DNA of 64,000 nucleotides from Burkholderia puraquae (lineage in GTDB: Bacteria; Pseudomonadota; Gammaproteobacteria; Burkholderiales; Burkholderiaceae): positions 1 through 64,000 of the forward strand of contig NZ_NBYX01000022.1 of NCBI RefSeq assembly GCF_002099195.1. The letters run 5' to 3'. Position 1 is the stretch's first letter. Each line of letters opens with the position of its first letter. Of this stretch, positions 26,609 to 36,414 are shown one piece after another. Both the position numbers and the translations under genes were made by a program. The notes beneath the pieces were generated by a model. It was not told where the DNA came from and searched no databases. It saw nothing but the letters and a program-made list of their open reading frames with translations.

Positions 26609-27670
26609 ATGGCGCATCATGCCGGACCACCAATCAACACTACTAAGTTTCCGGTCGACCGATGGTGGGTCGCCGCGCTGTCATCCGAACTGACGGACCA
26701 ACCCGTCGCGCGCACGCTGCTCGGCCGCCCGGTCGTGCTGTTCCGCCTGCCGTCCGGGGAAGTCGGTGCGCTGGAGGATCGCTGCTGCCACAAGTCGCTG
26801 CCGCTGTCGTGCGGCTCGCTCGAAGCGCGCGGCCTGCGCTGCGGCTATCACGGCCTGCTGTTCGACCGCGGCGGCGCCTGCGTGGAGATTCCCGGCCAGG
26901 ACCGGATTCCGGCCAAGGCATGCGTGGCGTCGTATCCGGTGCAGGAGCAGGACGCGATCGTGTGGATCTGGATCGGTGCCGACGCGCACGCTCAACCGGC
27001 CTGCGCGCCGCCGCGCTATCCGTTCCACGCGGATCCGCATTACCGGTTCGGCGGCGGCCACTACCATTACGACGCGCCGTATCAGCTGATTCACGACAAC
27101 CTGATGGACCTGAGCCACCTCGGCTATGTCCACCTGAAAACGATCGGCGGCAACGCGTCGCTGCACATGGGCGCGGAAACCCGCGTCAGCACTGACGGCA
27201 ACACGGTGACGCTGGTCCGCCGGATGCCGGATTCGGAGCCGCCGCCGACCTACACCGCCGCATGGCCGTTCGCGGGCCGCGTCGATCGCTGGCAGGAAAT
27301 CGAATTCCACGTGTCGCACATCCGGATCTGGACCGGCGCGATGGATGCCGGCACCGGCGACCTGCACGATCCGGCGCGCGGCGGCTTTCACATGCGCGGC
27401 TTCCACGGCATCACGCCCGAGACGGAAACGACGACGCACTACTTCTGGACCGTCGCGACCAATCCGCAGCACGACATCGAACGCGTCGCGCAAACGGTCA
27501 TCGAGCAATCCGCTGCGACGTTCGACGAGGACAAGACCGTGATCGAAGCGCAATACAGGAATCAGCTGCGGTTTCCGGACGGCCGCCAGATCGACATTCA
27601 TGTCGATGCGGGCCCCAATCGCGCGCGGCGCGTGATCGAGCGGCTGCTGCTGCAACCCGAACCCGCGTAG
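26609..27670 (+). CDS. Second Rieske aromatic-ring oxygenase alpha subunit
   Basis: 353 residues, same architecture as VanA but diverged. Rieske ligands C59-x-H61 and C78-x-x-H81, with an extra Cys at 60; mononuclear iron motif DNLMDLSHLGYVH. C-terminal half has GFHGITPETETTTHYFW as in VanA-type demethylases. It starts 48 bp after vanB on the same strand with a GGAG site. Substrate unknown; another methoxylated aromatic or a vanillate analogue is likely. Electrons probably come from VanB, since no other reductase is encoded here. That sharing is inference. Confidence 0.85.
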   Translation: MAHHAGPPINTTKFPVDRWWVAALSSELTDQPVARTLLGRPVVLFRLPSGEVGALEDRCCHKSLPLSCGSLEARGLRCGYHGLLFDRGGACVEIPGQDRIPAKACVASYPVQEQDAIVWIWIGADAHAQPACAPPRYPFHADPHYRFGGGHYHYDAPYQLIHDNLMDLSHLGYVHLKTIGGNASLHMGAETRVSTDGNTVTLVRRMPDSEPPPTYTAAWPFAGRVDRWQEIEFHVSHIRIWTGAMDAGTGDLHDPARGGFHMRGFHGITPETETTTHYFWTVATNPQHDIERVAQTVIEQSAATFDEDKTVIEAQYRNQLRFPDGRQIDIHVDAGPNRARRVIERLLLQPEPA

Positions 27671-27827
27671 CCATCGCGGCGGCGCACGAACGACGCCCGA
27701 CGGTCGCGGCCGGCGAAGCCCGGGCTGCCCGCCAGCCCGCGTAATCGCTTTCGTCCCATTCGCTACGGCAATGCGTCGATTTCATCCCATTCAATTAGTC
27801 ATACTATTCTTATGAAGGATCTTTGAC

Positions 27828-29171
27828 GTGAGCGCAAATATCCGCAATACGATCGACGAATCACCGATGAGCGCGTTCCAGACGATGGCGGTCACGGCCT
27901 GTGTCGTGCTGAACATGCTCGATGGCTTCGACGTGCTGGCCATCGCGTTTGCCGCGCCGCATCTGGCGGCCGAGTGGAAACTGAACGGCAAGGAAATCGG
28001 CCTGCTGCTCAGCGCCGGGCTGGCCGGCATGGGCATCGGCTCGGTACTGATCGCGCCGCTGGCCGACCGCGTCGGCCGCCGCCGCATCATCCTGCTCTGC
28101 CTCGCCGTGATCTCGACCGGGATGCTCGCCTGCGCGGCCACGCACAGCACGCTGCAACTCGCCGTCGCGCGTGCGTATACGGGGCTCGGCATCGGCGGCA
28201 TGCTGGCGAGCCTGACCGTCATCAGCGGCGAGTACGCATCGAACAAATGGCGCAGCGCCGCGATCGGCATGCAGTCGGCCGGCTACGCGATCGGCGCCAC
28301 CGCCGGCGGCGTCATCGCCGGCTACCTGCTGTCGATGTGGGGATGGCGCAGCGTGTTCGCGTTCGGCGGCATCCTGACCTTGCTGTCGATCCCGATGGTG
28401 CTCGCATTGCTGCCGGAATCGCTCGACTTCCTGCTGGCGAGGCGTCCGGACAACGCGCTGCAGAACATCAACCGCATCCTCGCAAGAATGAAGCGCGCGC
28501 CGATCGACACGCTGCCGGCCGCGGCCTCGTCCATCGACACGGCGAGCCCCGCGTCGAACTGGACAGCCGTGCTGCGCGCACCGCTCGCGCGCCGCACGAT
28601 TGCGCTGTGGATCGCGTTCTTCCTCGTGATGGGCAGTTTCTACTTCGTCGTGAGCTGGACGCCGAAGCTGCTGGTCCAGGCCGGGCTATCGGCATCGCAG
28701 GGCGTGACCGGCGGCGTGCTGCTCAACCTCGGCGGCATTGCGGGCGCCTCGCTCTTCAGCCTGCTGTCGACGCGGTTCGGCCTGCGCAACCTTTTGGGCG
28801 CGACACTGCTGCTGGGCGGCGCGCTGATGGTCGTGTTCGGCGCGAACACCGGCTCGCTCGGCATCGGGATGACCGTCGCGGTGTTCCTCGGCGCCGTGAT
28901 CAATGCGTGCGTGGCCGGCATGTACGCGCTGTCGCCGACGCCGTACCCCGCCGAAATCCGCACGACCGGCATCGGCCTCGCGGTCGGCATCGGCCGCCTC
29001 GGCGCGATCCTGTCGCCGATGACGGTCGGTGCGCTGCTGGACGACGGCTGGTCCGTGTCGCATCTCTATTTCGCGTTCCTCGTGCCGATGGCCGGCGCGG
29101 CAATCGCCGTCGCCGTGGCGGGCACACATGCCGCGGCACCGCGCCGGCAACGCGACCCGGCGATGTCGTAA
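27828..29171 (+). CDS. MFS transporter, aromatic acid:H+ symporter type
   Basis: 447 residues, twelve predicted membrane helices. GTG start with GAAGGA 8 nt upstream. The first helix carries LDGFDVLAIAFAAP, the D-G-x-D pattern of aromatic acid symporters (PcaK/VanK/BenK), and the loop after helix 2 has PLADRVGRRRI, the MFS signature. Placed after vanAB and the second oxygenase and before a porin, it probably imports vanillate or a related acid. Substrate is inferred from context. The 157-bp gap upstream contains a TAGTCATACTA dyad, so it may have its own promoter. Confidence 0.85.
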   Translation: MSANIRNTIDESPMSAFQTMAVTACVVLNMLDGFDVLAIAFAAPHLAAEWKLNGKEIGLLLSAGLAGMGIGSVLIAPLADRVGRRRIILLCLAVISTGMLACAATHSTLQLAVARAYTGLGIGGMLASLTVISGEYASNKWRSAAIGMQSAGYAIGATAGGVIAGYLLSMWGWRSVFAFGGILTLLSIPMVLALLPESLDFLLARRPDNALQNINRILARMKRAPIDTLPAAASSIDTASPASNWTAVLRAPLARRTIALWIAFFLVMGSFYFVVSWTPKLLVQAGLSASQGVTGGVLLNLGGIAGASLFSLLSTRFGLRNLLGATLLLGGALMVVFGANTGSLGIGMTVAVFLGAVINACVAGMYALSPTPYPAEIRTTGIGLAVGIGRLGAILSPMTVGALLDDGWSVSHLYFAFLVPMAGAAIAVAVAGTHAAAPRRQRDPAMS

Positions 29172-29273
29172 CGCGCGACACCCGCAGTCCTGCCGATACC
29201 CGTCGGCATCCCGGATACGTCCGGGTCATTAAAAAAATCGATAAGCATATCTACATACTGTTTGGAGACAGCC

Positions 29274-30365
29274 ATGAAAACGAAACTGGGCGTCGCACTC
29301 GCGACGGCGATCGCGCTGGCCGGACCGGCCTGCGCGCAAAGCAGCGTCACGCTGTACGGGATCATCGATACCGGCGTGTCCTACTACAACAACGCCGCGC
29401 ACGGCGGATCGTTCACGGGCATGCCGACGCTGACCGGCGAGGTGCCGTCACGGTGGGGGCTGAAAGGCACGGAGGATCTCGGCGGCGGCTACCAGGCCTT
29501 CTTCGTGCTCGAAAACGGCTTCCAGCCCGGCACCGGCGCACTGAACTACGGCGGGCGCCTGTTCGGGCGGCAGGCGAACGTGGGCGTGAACAGTCCGTTC
29601 GGCGCGCTGACCCTCGGCCGCCAGATGAACATGTCGATGATCGTGCTGACCAATGCCGACGTGATCGGCCCGTCGATTCACTCCATGGCGGATTTCGATT
29701 CCTATCTGCCGAACGCGCGCAGCGACAATGCGATCGGCTACAAGGGCACGTTCCACGGCGTGACGCTCGGCGCCACCTACAGCTTCGGCCGCGACGCGGC
29801 CGGGCCGGCAGGGCCGTCGGCGACGGGCTGTGCCGGACAGGTACCAGGCGACATCGTCGCCTGCCGCCAATACACGGCGATGCTCGCGTATGACGCGAGC
29901 AATTTCGGGCTCGCCGCGTCGCACGACGTGATGCGCGGCGGCGGCGGCGCGCTCGCCCCGCTGAACAATCCGGCGTACACCGACACGCGCGACATCGTCG
30001 CCGGCTACGTGAAAATCGGCCCCGCGAAACTGGGCGCCGGATGGATCCGCCGCAACCTCGCGGCGGCCGAGCACCTGCAGGCCGATATCGTGTTCGCGGG
30101 CGGCACGTACTATGCAACGCCGTACCTCGCGCTCGACCTGCAGGGCGTGCGCTACCTGCAGCGTCGCGAAAGCAGCGAAGGCACGAACGCCACGCTGCTC
30201 GTCGGCCGCGCGAACTATTTCCTGTCCAAGCGGACGACCGTCTATACGTCGGTGGGCTACATGTTCAACAGCACGCTGGCTGCGAACGCGGTCGCCGCCG
30301 GCGGGACGGTCGGTACCGGGATGAACCAGCTCGGCGTGATGGCCGGCATCCAGCAGAAGTTCTGA
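29274..30365 (+). CDS. Gram-negative general porin (outer membrane)
   Basis: 363 residues from the ATG at 29274 with GGAG 6 nt upstream. Signal peptide about 1-21 ending ACA-Q, then QSSVTLYGIIDTGVSYYNN, the standard start of beta-proteobacterial trimeric porins; the WGLKGTEDLGGGYQAFF and GRQANVGV strands follow, and the chain ends in Gln-Lys-Phe as required for outer membrane insertion. It follows the aromatic-acid transporter by 102 bp, so it may supply the substrate across the outer membrane. Confidence 0.9.
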   Translation: MKTKLGVALATAIALAGPACAQSSVTLYGIIDTGVSYYNNAAHGGSFTGMPTLTGEVPSRWGLKGTEDLGGGYQAFFVLENGFQPGTGALNYGGRLFGRQANVGVNSPFGALTLGRQMNMSMIVLTNADVIGPSIHSMADFDSYLPNARSDNAIGYKGTFHGVTLGATYSFGRDAAGPAGPSATGCAGQVPGDIVACRQYTAMLAYDASNFGLAASHDVMRGGGGALAPLNNPAYTDTRDIVAGYVKIGPAKLGAGWIRRNLAAAEHLQADIVFAGGTYYATPYLALDLQGVRYLQRRESSEGTNATLLVGRANYFLSKRTTVYTSVGYMFNSTLAANAVAAGGTVGTGMNQLGVMAGIQQKF

Positions 30366-30391
30366 ACGCCGGACACCGCGCCAGCGCATCC

Positions 30392-30838
30392 TCAATTGGC
30401 AAGCCGGCAGTGCGAGAGCTTCAACCCCGGCAGCACCGGCGCATCGATATAGCCTTCGTTCACGCAACTGAAGCGGAACGCCGCCGACGTGACGAACGGC
30501 TTGATCTCGCCGCCGGGGAATTTCGGCTTCAGCGCATCCTGGTCGGCCACGTCGAAATGCGTGTCGAACTGCTCGCCGTCCGCCGTCAGCGCACCGAAAT
30601 AGGTGCCGCCCGGATCGCCGCCCATCCGGATCACGGCGCCGACGAACACGAGGCGCTTGCCGTCGTACTTCGTCTTCGCGGCAGCCATGTCCTGCGTATA
30701 GGCCTCGATCAAGGCGCCGTAGTGCGCGTCGATGGCGGGCTCGGTGTCCGGCGCGGCGCAGGCGTACGGGTGAACGCCCGCCAGCATCATGCATGCAGCC
30801 AGCGCGGCCGTCTTGAACGGCGCGGAAATCTTTTTCAT
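30392..30838 (-). CDS. Small secreted protein of unknown function
   Basis: 148 residues with a Sec signal peptide (1-28, ending ACA-A) and GGAG 7 nt before the ATG. The mature part has a helix (YGALIEAYTQDMAAAKTKY) followed by beta strands GKRLVFVGAVIRMGGD and GEQFDTHFDV, a layout reminiscent of OB-fold periplasmic proteins, though no family is assigned. Two Cys near the C-terminus could form a disulphide. Convergent with the porin gene, stops only 26 bp apart, so transcriptionally independent of the vanillate genes. Confidence 0.7.
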   Translation of the reverse strand: MKKISAPFKTAALAACMMLAGVHPYACAAPDTEPAIDAHYGALIEAYTQDMAAAKTKYDGKRLVFVGAVIRMGGDPGGTYFGALTADGEQFDTHFDVADQDALKPKFPGGEIKPFVTSAAFRFSCVNEGYIDAPVLPGLKLSHCRLAN

Positions 30839-31254
30839 AGGTGGTCTCCGGTCAAGCGTGGTGGTTGAAGTGATTGAACGCGGCGCTGCGCCGGCTGCCC
30901 GGCACGACGCCCGATGAATGCGCTTCCGTTGCTTTAATCGTTCGAATGGCGGAACACGGCTGCGATCACTTCACCATCCGCATGGTCGTGTGCGGTGCGC
31001 AGCGTCGCGCGGCACGCGACGTGACAGGAAGATGACATGGTGCGGCCCCCGGCTCTCTCATTGAATTTCACTGCGTCTGATTTTGGTCGCTACGGTAGCA
31101 GACGGCCGACGGCCCGGCAACCAAGGCCCGTATGCCGTCGATCGCCTCATTACAATTGCAAACGATTCTCATTACGTATATTATCCGCACCTTGGCCGCG
31201 GCGAAACGCTGCGCCCCGCGACACGATCCTTAGCACTCCGTCCAGCATCGATTC
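30839..31254. other. Divergent promoter region
   Basis: 416 bp between the leftward small secreted protein and the rightward TonB receptor. The only clear element is the Fur-box promoter at 31156-31182; no gene seen. Confidence 0.5.
31156..31182 (+). promoter_or_regulatory. Fur box overlapping the TonB receptor promoter
   Basis: The reverse complement reads AATGAGAATCGTTTGCAA, close to the Fur consensus of GATAAT-type hexamers. On the plus strand TTGCAA (31156-31161) and TATATT (31177-31182), 15 bp apart, can serve as -35 and -10, so Fur binding would block transcription when iron is plentiful. Confidence 0.7.
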
Positions 31255-33426
31255 ATGCCATCCCGTCGAACGCCCCACCGCGCCCGGACCCTGCGTCCGT
31301 GGCACACGAGCCTGCCTGCCCTGATCACTCTTTGCGTCGCCAGCGGCACGCATGCATCCGCCGCCGAGCCCGCCGCCGCTTCCACCTCCACCCCCGCGAC
31401 ACCGGCCGCGCGCGAACTCCCGGCCATCAGCGTCACCGCATCGGCAGCCGTCGATCCGACGGTCGGCTATCAGCCGCGCACCACGAGCATCGCGGGCGGC
31501 GACAACCGTTCGATCAAGGAGATTCCGCAATCGGTCGCGGTGGTCAGCAGCAGCGTGATGCAGGATCAGCAGGCGCGCTCGCTCGACGACGTGCTCGGCA
31601 ACATCAGCGGCGTCACGCAGACGAACACACTCGGCGGCACACGCGACGCGTTCATCAAGCGCGGCTTCGGGTCGAACAACGACGGCTCCGTACTCGTCGA
31701 CGGCGTACGCACACCGGTGCTGCACAGCTATCTCGCGACGATCGACCGCGTCGAAGTGCTGAAGGGCCCGGCATCGCTGCTCTACGGGATGCAGGATCCG
31801 GGCGGCGTGATCAACCTCGTCACGCGCAAGCCGGAAGATACGTTCGGCGGCTCGATTTCCGCATCGCGTACGAGCCACGGCGGCAGCAGCGCGACGTTCG
31901 ATCTCACGGGCCCGCTCGGCAAGCCGGGCCAGGTCGCGGGCGGCACGCTCGCGTTCCGGCTGACCGGCCAGTACGACACGAGCCGCTACTGGCGCAGCTT
32001 CGGCCGCCAGCGCGACGCGCTGATCGCGCCCGCGTTGTCGTGGCACGACGCGAACACGTCGATCGACGTCAGCTACCAGTACGTCGACTACACGACGCCG
32101 TTCGATCGCGGCACCGTGCTCGTGAACGGCCAGCTCGACGATGCGCTGCGCTATCGCCGCTACGAGGAAGCGTGGTCGCAGAGCAACGGCATCCAGGAAA
32201 CGCTGCGCGCGCGCGTCGAGCACCGCTTCTCCGATGCGTGGCGCGTGCGCGCGACCTACGGCTGGGGCCGCGATCGCTACGATCAGACCATCACCCGCGC
32301 CACCGCGTTCAACAGCACGACCGGCGCACTGACGCGCTCGTCCGATGCAAACCTCGGGCGCAACGATTCCGACCAGATTGCGACGCTCGGCCTGCTCGGC
32401 AACGTGACGCTCGCCGGGATGAACCACGCGATCTACATCGGCAGCGAATACGAGCGGCAGCGCAGCTTCCGCGGCGATACGATCCGCGGCAAGGCGACGA
32501 AGGGCTTCAATCTTTACGACCCCGTGTACGACCTGCTCGCGCCGGGCGGCACGCCGAACCCGAAGCAAAGCGATTCGCGCTCGGTGGTGCATGCGTATTC
32601 GATGGTCGTGCAGGACTCGGTGAAGCTCACCGAGCGCCTCACCGCGGTGGGCGGGCTGCGCTGGGAAAACTGGCAGCAGGAATCGGGAATGGGGCGGCCG
32701 TTCGTGTTCGCCGACCGCTCGCGCGGCACCGTGTGGCTGCCGCAGTTCGGGCTCGCGTATGCGCTCACGCCGGCGCTGACCGCCTACGCGAACGTGAGCC
32801 GCTCGTTCAAGCCGAACGTCGCCACGAACGTCGCCGCGCCGCTCGCACCGGAATACGGCCGCGTGCTCGAGGCCGGGCTGAAGTTCAGCCTGAAGCCCGC
32901 GATCACCGGCACGCTCGCGGTCTACCAGATCGACAAGCGCAATGTCGCAGTCACGGTCGGCGATCTCACGTCGACGATCGGCACCGCACGCTCGCGCGGG
33001 ATCGAGCTCGACGTCGCGGGGCAGATCACGCGCCACCTGAGCGTGATCGGCAGCTATGCGTATACGAACGCGACCGACCGCGACAGCAACACGCCGCTCG
33101 TCAACGTCGCACGCCACACGGGCAGCCTGTTCGCGGTGTACGACACGGCGATCGCGAACCTGCCCGGCCGCTGGCGCTTCGGCGGCGGCGCACGTCTCGT
33201 CGGCGCGCGCTCCGGCGACACCGCGAACAGCTTCACACTGCCCGGCTACGTGACCGTCGACGCGTTCGCCGCCTACGAAACGACGATCGGCAAGTTTCCG
33301 ACGCGCTTCCAGCTCAACGTGAAGAACCTGCTCGACAAGACCTACTACCCGTCGAGCAACAACAACCTGATCGTCGCGGTCGGCGAGCCGCGGCTCGTCA
33401 CGCTGACGACGACGGTATCGTTCTGA
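31255..33426 (+). CDS. TonB-dependent siderophore receptor
   Basis: 723 residues. Signal peptide ~1-37, a Pro/Ala linker, then the plug domain (KEIPQSVAVVSSSVMQDQQ, DVLGNISGV, RVEVLKGPASLLYGMQDPGG) and a 22-strand barrel ending in Phe. The plug start ISVTASAAV could act as TonB box. Short of an N-terminal signalling domain, so it should not control a sigma factor. The upstream Fur box indicates ferric-siderophore uptake; the particular siderophore cannot be told. No biosynthesis or ABC import genes are nearby, so it probably imports a xenosiderophore. The ATG has no strong ribosome site. Confidence 0.9.
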   Translation: MPSRRTPHRARTLRPWHTSLPALITLCVASGTHASAAEPAAASTSTPATPAARELPAISVTASAAVDPTVGYQPRTTSIAGGDNRSIKEIPQSVAVVSSSVMQDQQARSLDDVLGNISGVTQTNTLGGTRDAFIKRGFGSNNDGSVLVDGVRTPVLHSYLATIDRVEVLKGPASLLYGMQDPGGVINLVTRKPEDTFGGSISASRTSHGGSSATFDLTGPLGKPGQVAGGTLAFRLTGQYDTSRYWRSFGRQRDALIAPALSWHDANTSIDVSYQYVDYTTPFDRGTVLVNGQLDDALRYRRYEEAWSQSNGIQETLRARVEHRFSDAWRVRATYGWGRDRYDQTITRATAFNSTTGALTRSSDANLGRNDSDQIATLGLLGNVTLAGMNHAIYIGSEYERQRSFRGDTIRGKATKGFNLYDPVYDLLAPGGTPNPKQSDSRSVVHAYSMVVQDSVKLTERLTAVGGLRWENWQQESGMGRPFVFADRSRGTVWLPQFGLAYALTPALTAYANVSRSFKPNVATNVAAPLAPEYGRVLEAGLKFSLKPAITGTLAVYQIDKRNVAVTVGDLTSTIGTARSRGIELDVAGQITRHLSVIGSYAYTNATDRDSNTPLVNVARHTGSLFAVYDTAIANLPGRWRFGGGARLVGARSGDTANSFTLPGYVTVDAFAAYETTIGKFPTRFQLNVKNLLDKTYYPSSNNNLIVAVGEPRLVTLTTTVSF

Positions 33427-33906
33427 TGGTCTGATGACCCGATGCGTGCGTGGGCCGGCCGGCAAATGGCGGCCCACGCGCAAGATCGGCATTGGCGGCC
33501 GCTCGTCAAGTGCAGCGGCTCGCCCTCTCCCCAGCGCAACACCCCGGCCGCTTCGTGATCGGTCGCGGCCAATCCGCGCGCGTTGTGCCGGACAACAACG
33601 CGGCGACGAAACATCGCTCGATCATCCGGCGAAACAAGGGCGACAGCGACGCGCCTCGTTGCTCGCCGCCAACACCCGCGCCCGATTTCTCTTGACCAGC
33701 GTCCCGCACGACACCTGGCGCCCTCCTCCGCACGCCTTCCCGGCACCCGCTTCGCCGCCCGCGAAAATGCATTCGAGCGATGCAATTCCGCCGGCTCCCG
33801 AACCGCATCGCACGCCGTATGATCGCCCCGGCCTTTTCTCAAGGCTGCCCAAGGCGCGTCGCCCTCTCCCTCCGCTCACGCGCTCCGCCACCACCACCCA
33901 GCGAAC
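33427..33906. other. 480-bp intergenic region, nothing recognised
   Basis: Between the TonB receptor and the drug exporter, same strand. Several GC-driven short frames on both strands have no family resemblance or ribosome site. No terminator with a U-tract was seen. Confidence 0.45.
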
Positions 33907-35109
33907 ATGTCCCACTTCTCACTCATCCTCGTCGTCTCCCTGTTGAGCGCCTTTGGCCTGATCGCGTCCGACGTCTACCTGCCCGCGATGCCGTCGATGG
34001 CCCACGAGTTTTCGATCGGCGCATGGCAGATGCCGCAGACGGTATCGGCCTACCTGATCGCGCTCGCCTGTGCGCAACTGTTCTACGGCCCGCTCTCCGA
34101 TCGATGGGGGCGCAAACCCGTGCTGACGGTCGGCATCGTCCTGTACATCCTCGGCTCGATCGGCTGCGCGAGCGCCAGCGGCTTCGCGAGCTTTCTCGCA
34201 TGGCGCGTCCTCGAAGCGCTCGGCGCAGCGTCCGGCCTCGTCATCGGCCGCGCGATCATCGCCGACACCTGCGACAAGAACGCATCCGCGAAGGTCTACA
34301 GCATCGTCTATCCGCTCGTGTCGCTGTCTCCGGCGATCGCCCCCGCGATCGGCGGATACCTGGCTGCGTGGTTCGGGTGGCGGAGCGATTTCATTTTCGT
34401 CGCCGCGTTTGGCGTCGTCGCGCTCGCGCTCGTCCAGCTTCTTCTGAAGGAAACGCGGCCGCCCGTCACGCCAGGGCAACATCGCGCCGTGCCGCTGGCC
34501 GGCTTCGCCGACGTGCTCGGCGACCGGGCATTCATCCGATACACGCTCGTCGTCTGCGCGATCTATTGCGCGTGGTTCGTCTACCTGACGCAGTCGCCGT
34601 TCATCTTCTCCGGCCTCGGCCTGTCGGAACGGCAAAGCGGCTGGCTCTATCTGCCGCTGACCGCCGGCATCGTTTCCGCCAACATGATCTCGCGCCGCAT
34701 GCTCGACCGGATGTCCTACGACGCGATCGTCGTGGCCGGCATCGGCTGCTTCGCGGCCGGCGGCATCGCGTTCGCCCTGTGCGAATCGTGGCACGTCAAG
34801 GGCATCCTCTCGATCGTGATGCCGATGTTGCTCGTCAGCCTGTCGAACGGATCGTCGCTGTCGCTCGCCGTGTCGGGCGCCATCGCGAGCGAACACGGGC
34901 GCGCGGCCACGGCGTCCGGGCTCGTCGGCTTCTTCCAGATCGGCAGTGCGTCGCTCGCGGCCACCGTGTCCGGCGGCCTGCTCGGCACCGGCAGCCACGT
35001 GCTGGCGACGGCCATACCTTTCTTCGCAATCGTCGCGGCGGTCGCGATCGTGCCTCGCTGGTATGCTGCACGACGCACGCTTTCGATGCGCAAGGCCCAG
35101 CCACGATGA
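33907..35109 (+). CDS. Bcr/CflA-family MFS drug exporter
   Basis: 400 residues, twelve helices, inner membrane. Helix 1 ends SDVYLPAMPSMAHEF, the hallmark of Bcr/CflA proteins, followed by QTVSAYLIALACAQLFYGPLSD and RWGRKPVL (MFS signature) and later LVSLSPAIAPAIGGYL (motif C of antiporters). Proton-driven efflux of drugs such as bicyclomycin or chloramphenicol is the family role; the natural substrate here is unknown. The 3' end faces the LysR gene, stops 33 bp apart. Confidence 0.88.
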   Translation: MSHFSLILVVSLLSAFGLIASDVYLPAMPSMAHEFSIGAWQMPQTVSAYLIALACAQLFYGPLSDRWGRKPVLTVGIVLYILGSIGCASASGFASFLAWRVLEALGAASGLVIGRAIIADTCDKNASAKVYSIVYPLVSLSPAIAPAIGGYLAAWFGWRSDFIFVAAFGVVALALVQLLLKETRPPVTPGQHRAVPLAGFADVLGDRAFIRYTLVVCAIYCAWFVYLTQSPFIFSGLGLSERQSGWLYLPLTAGIVSANMISRRMLDRMSYDAIVVAGIGCFAAGGIAFALCESWHVKGILSIVMPMLLVSLSNGSSLSLAVSGAIASEHGRAATASGLVGFFQIGSASLAATVSGGLLGTGSHVLATAIPFFAIVAAVAIVPRWYAARRTLSMRKAQPR

Positions 35110-35142
35110 GCACCCGGCCCCGCACCGGCGAGCTCCCGGCCG

Positions 35143-36018
35143 CTATCGATAGCGGTCGAACGACGCAGCGATCTCGGCGGTGACGGCCCGAACGCGCGCC
35201 GTCCGGTTCAAGTCCGTATGCGACACGAGCCAAACCTGATACGGCGCGGATCGCGTTCGGTCGGGCCAGATTCGCACGAGCGCATCGTCCTCTTGCGCCC
35301 GATACACGGGAAGTTCGCCGATACCGATGCCCGACCGGATCGCGGTCGCCAGCATCAGGCTCGAACTCACTTGCGCAACGATGCGCCCGCGCTCCATCGG
35401 CTCGCCGCACAGCGTGTCGCCCTGATTGGACGTGACGGCGGGCTGGTAGACCACCAGGTCATGCCCGTCGAAAGCCGACCCGATCACGGGCGCGCCATGT
35501 GCATCCAGATACTCGCGACTCGCGAATAGCCCGACCTCCCACTCGGCCAGCTTCCGGCGCACGAGATCGGGGTTCTCCGGCATCACGGTTCGGATCGCGA
35601 GATCTGCGTCACGCCGGGTCAGGTTGAGCACCTGCACGGACGTCGTCAGGATCACGTGTATCGCGGGGCAGGTCCGTCGCAGCGACCGGATCGCGGGAAT
35701 GACGAAATCCATCGCCAGCGAATCGGTTGTCGTCACCCGAACCTCACCTTCGAGGCGGTCGTCCGAGCCATGGACGCGACGCTCGAAGTCGCACGCCGCC
35801 CGCTCCATCGCTTGCGCCGCCTGCAGCGAATACTCGCCGATCTGCGTCACGACATAGCCGGACGATGTCTTGAGAAACAGCTTCGCGCCCAGCGCTTTCT
35901 CCAGCGCCGTCAGCCGTCGCCCCACGGTGGCCTGATCGACATCGAGCATGACTGCGGCCTCGCGCAGCGTTCCCGCGCGGTGAACTGCCAGAAAAACACG
36001 GGCATCGTCCCAGTTCAT
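35143..36018 (-). CDS. LysR-family transcriptional regulator
   Basis: 291 residues from the ATG at 36018 (MNWDDARVFLAV), preferred over the one at 36045, because a perfect TATAAT on the same strand at 36065-36070 would leave a leader of about 40 nt. N-terminal helix-turn-helix: GTLREAAVMLDVDQATVGRRLTALE, a variant in which the usual Ser positions are changed, typical of the small LysR group with MNWDD starts. C-terminal substrate domain follows. Target unknown; the convergent exporter is one candidate, although LysR targets are more often divergent. Confidence 0.88.
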   Translation of the reverse strand: MNWDDARVFLAVHRAGTLREAAVMLDVDQATVGRRLTALEKALGAKLFLKTSSGYVVTQIGEYSLQAAQAMERAACDFERRVHGSDDRLEGEVRVTTTDSLAMDFVIPAIRSLRRTCPAIHVILTTSVQVLNLTRRDADLAIRTVMPENPDLVRRKLAEWEVGLFASREYLDAHGAPVIGSAFDGHDLVVYQPAVTSNQGDTLCGEPMERGRIVAQVSSSLMLATAIRSGIGIGELPVYRAQEDDALVRIWPDRTRSAPYQVWLVSHTDLNRTARVRAVTAEIAASFDRYR

Positions 36019-36414
36019 GGATAGCGTTCTCTCTCGGTAGAGCATGTGTGCATTTTGAAGGGCAATTATACAAGTCGATCCTCCGCTCCCCGTCGCACAT
36101 AATCAGTCATCCCTATCAACAGGATGATCAATTCGCCGATCGAAACCGGAGCAGTCTGCTGGAAGGCCCTCAACGGCCCGGTGCTCCGAAAAAGGCCGGT
36201 TGCCACATTCGAACCGATGGTCGCCGCTCCGATCGCACCGCCCCTCGCCCTCCCGGCCTGTCGTCCAATCATCGGACCCTCGAATATCTCCCATCCGATA
36301 TCGCGATTTTCCGTCTCGATCACGCGCCGCTAGACTGGGCTACGCATTCGCGACGCCGCATCGCCGTACGGCAACGCGACACGCCCCCACAACAACGATT
36401 CCGGAAGATAAGCC
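36019..36414. other. Divergent promoter region
   Basis: 396 bp between the leftward LysR gene and the rightward Tat-exported protein. Holds TATAAT (36065-36070, minus strand) for LysR. No gene is convincing. Confidence 0.4.

Noticed and set aside
28900-29250. Possible tRNA or CRISPR near 29 kb and elsewhere
   Set aside because: No cloverleaf, no direct repeats with regular spacers; none in the whole window.
31150-33492. ~780-codon minus-strand frame
   Set aside because: Antisense to the TonB receptor; no recognisable protein.
33345-33842. 165-codon minus-strand frame at the end of the TonB receptor
   Set aside because: Overlaps the receptor gene, Arg-rich, and lacks a ribosome site.
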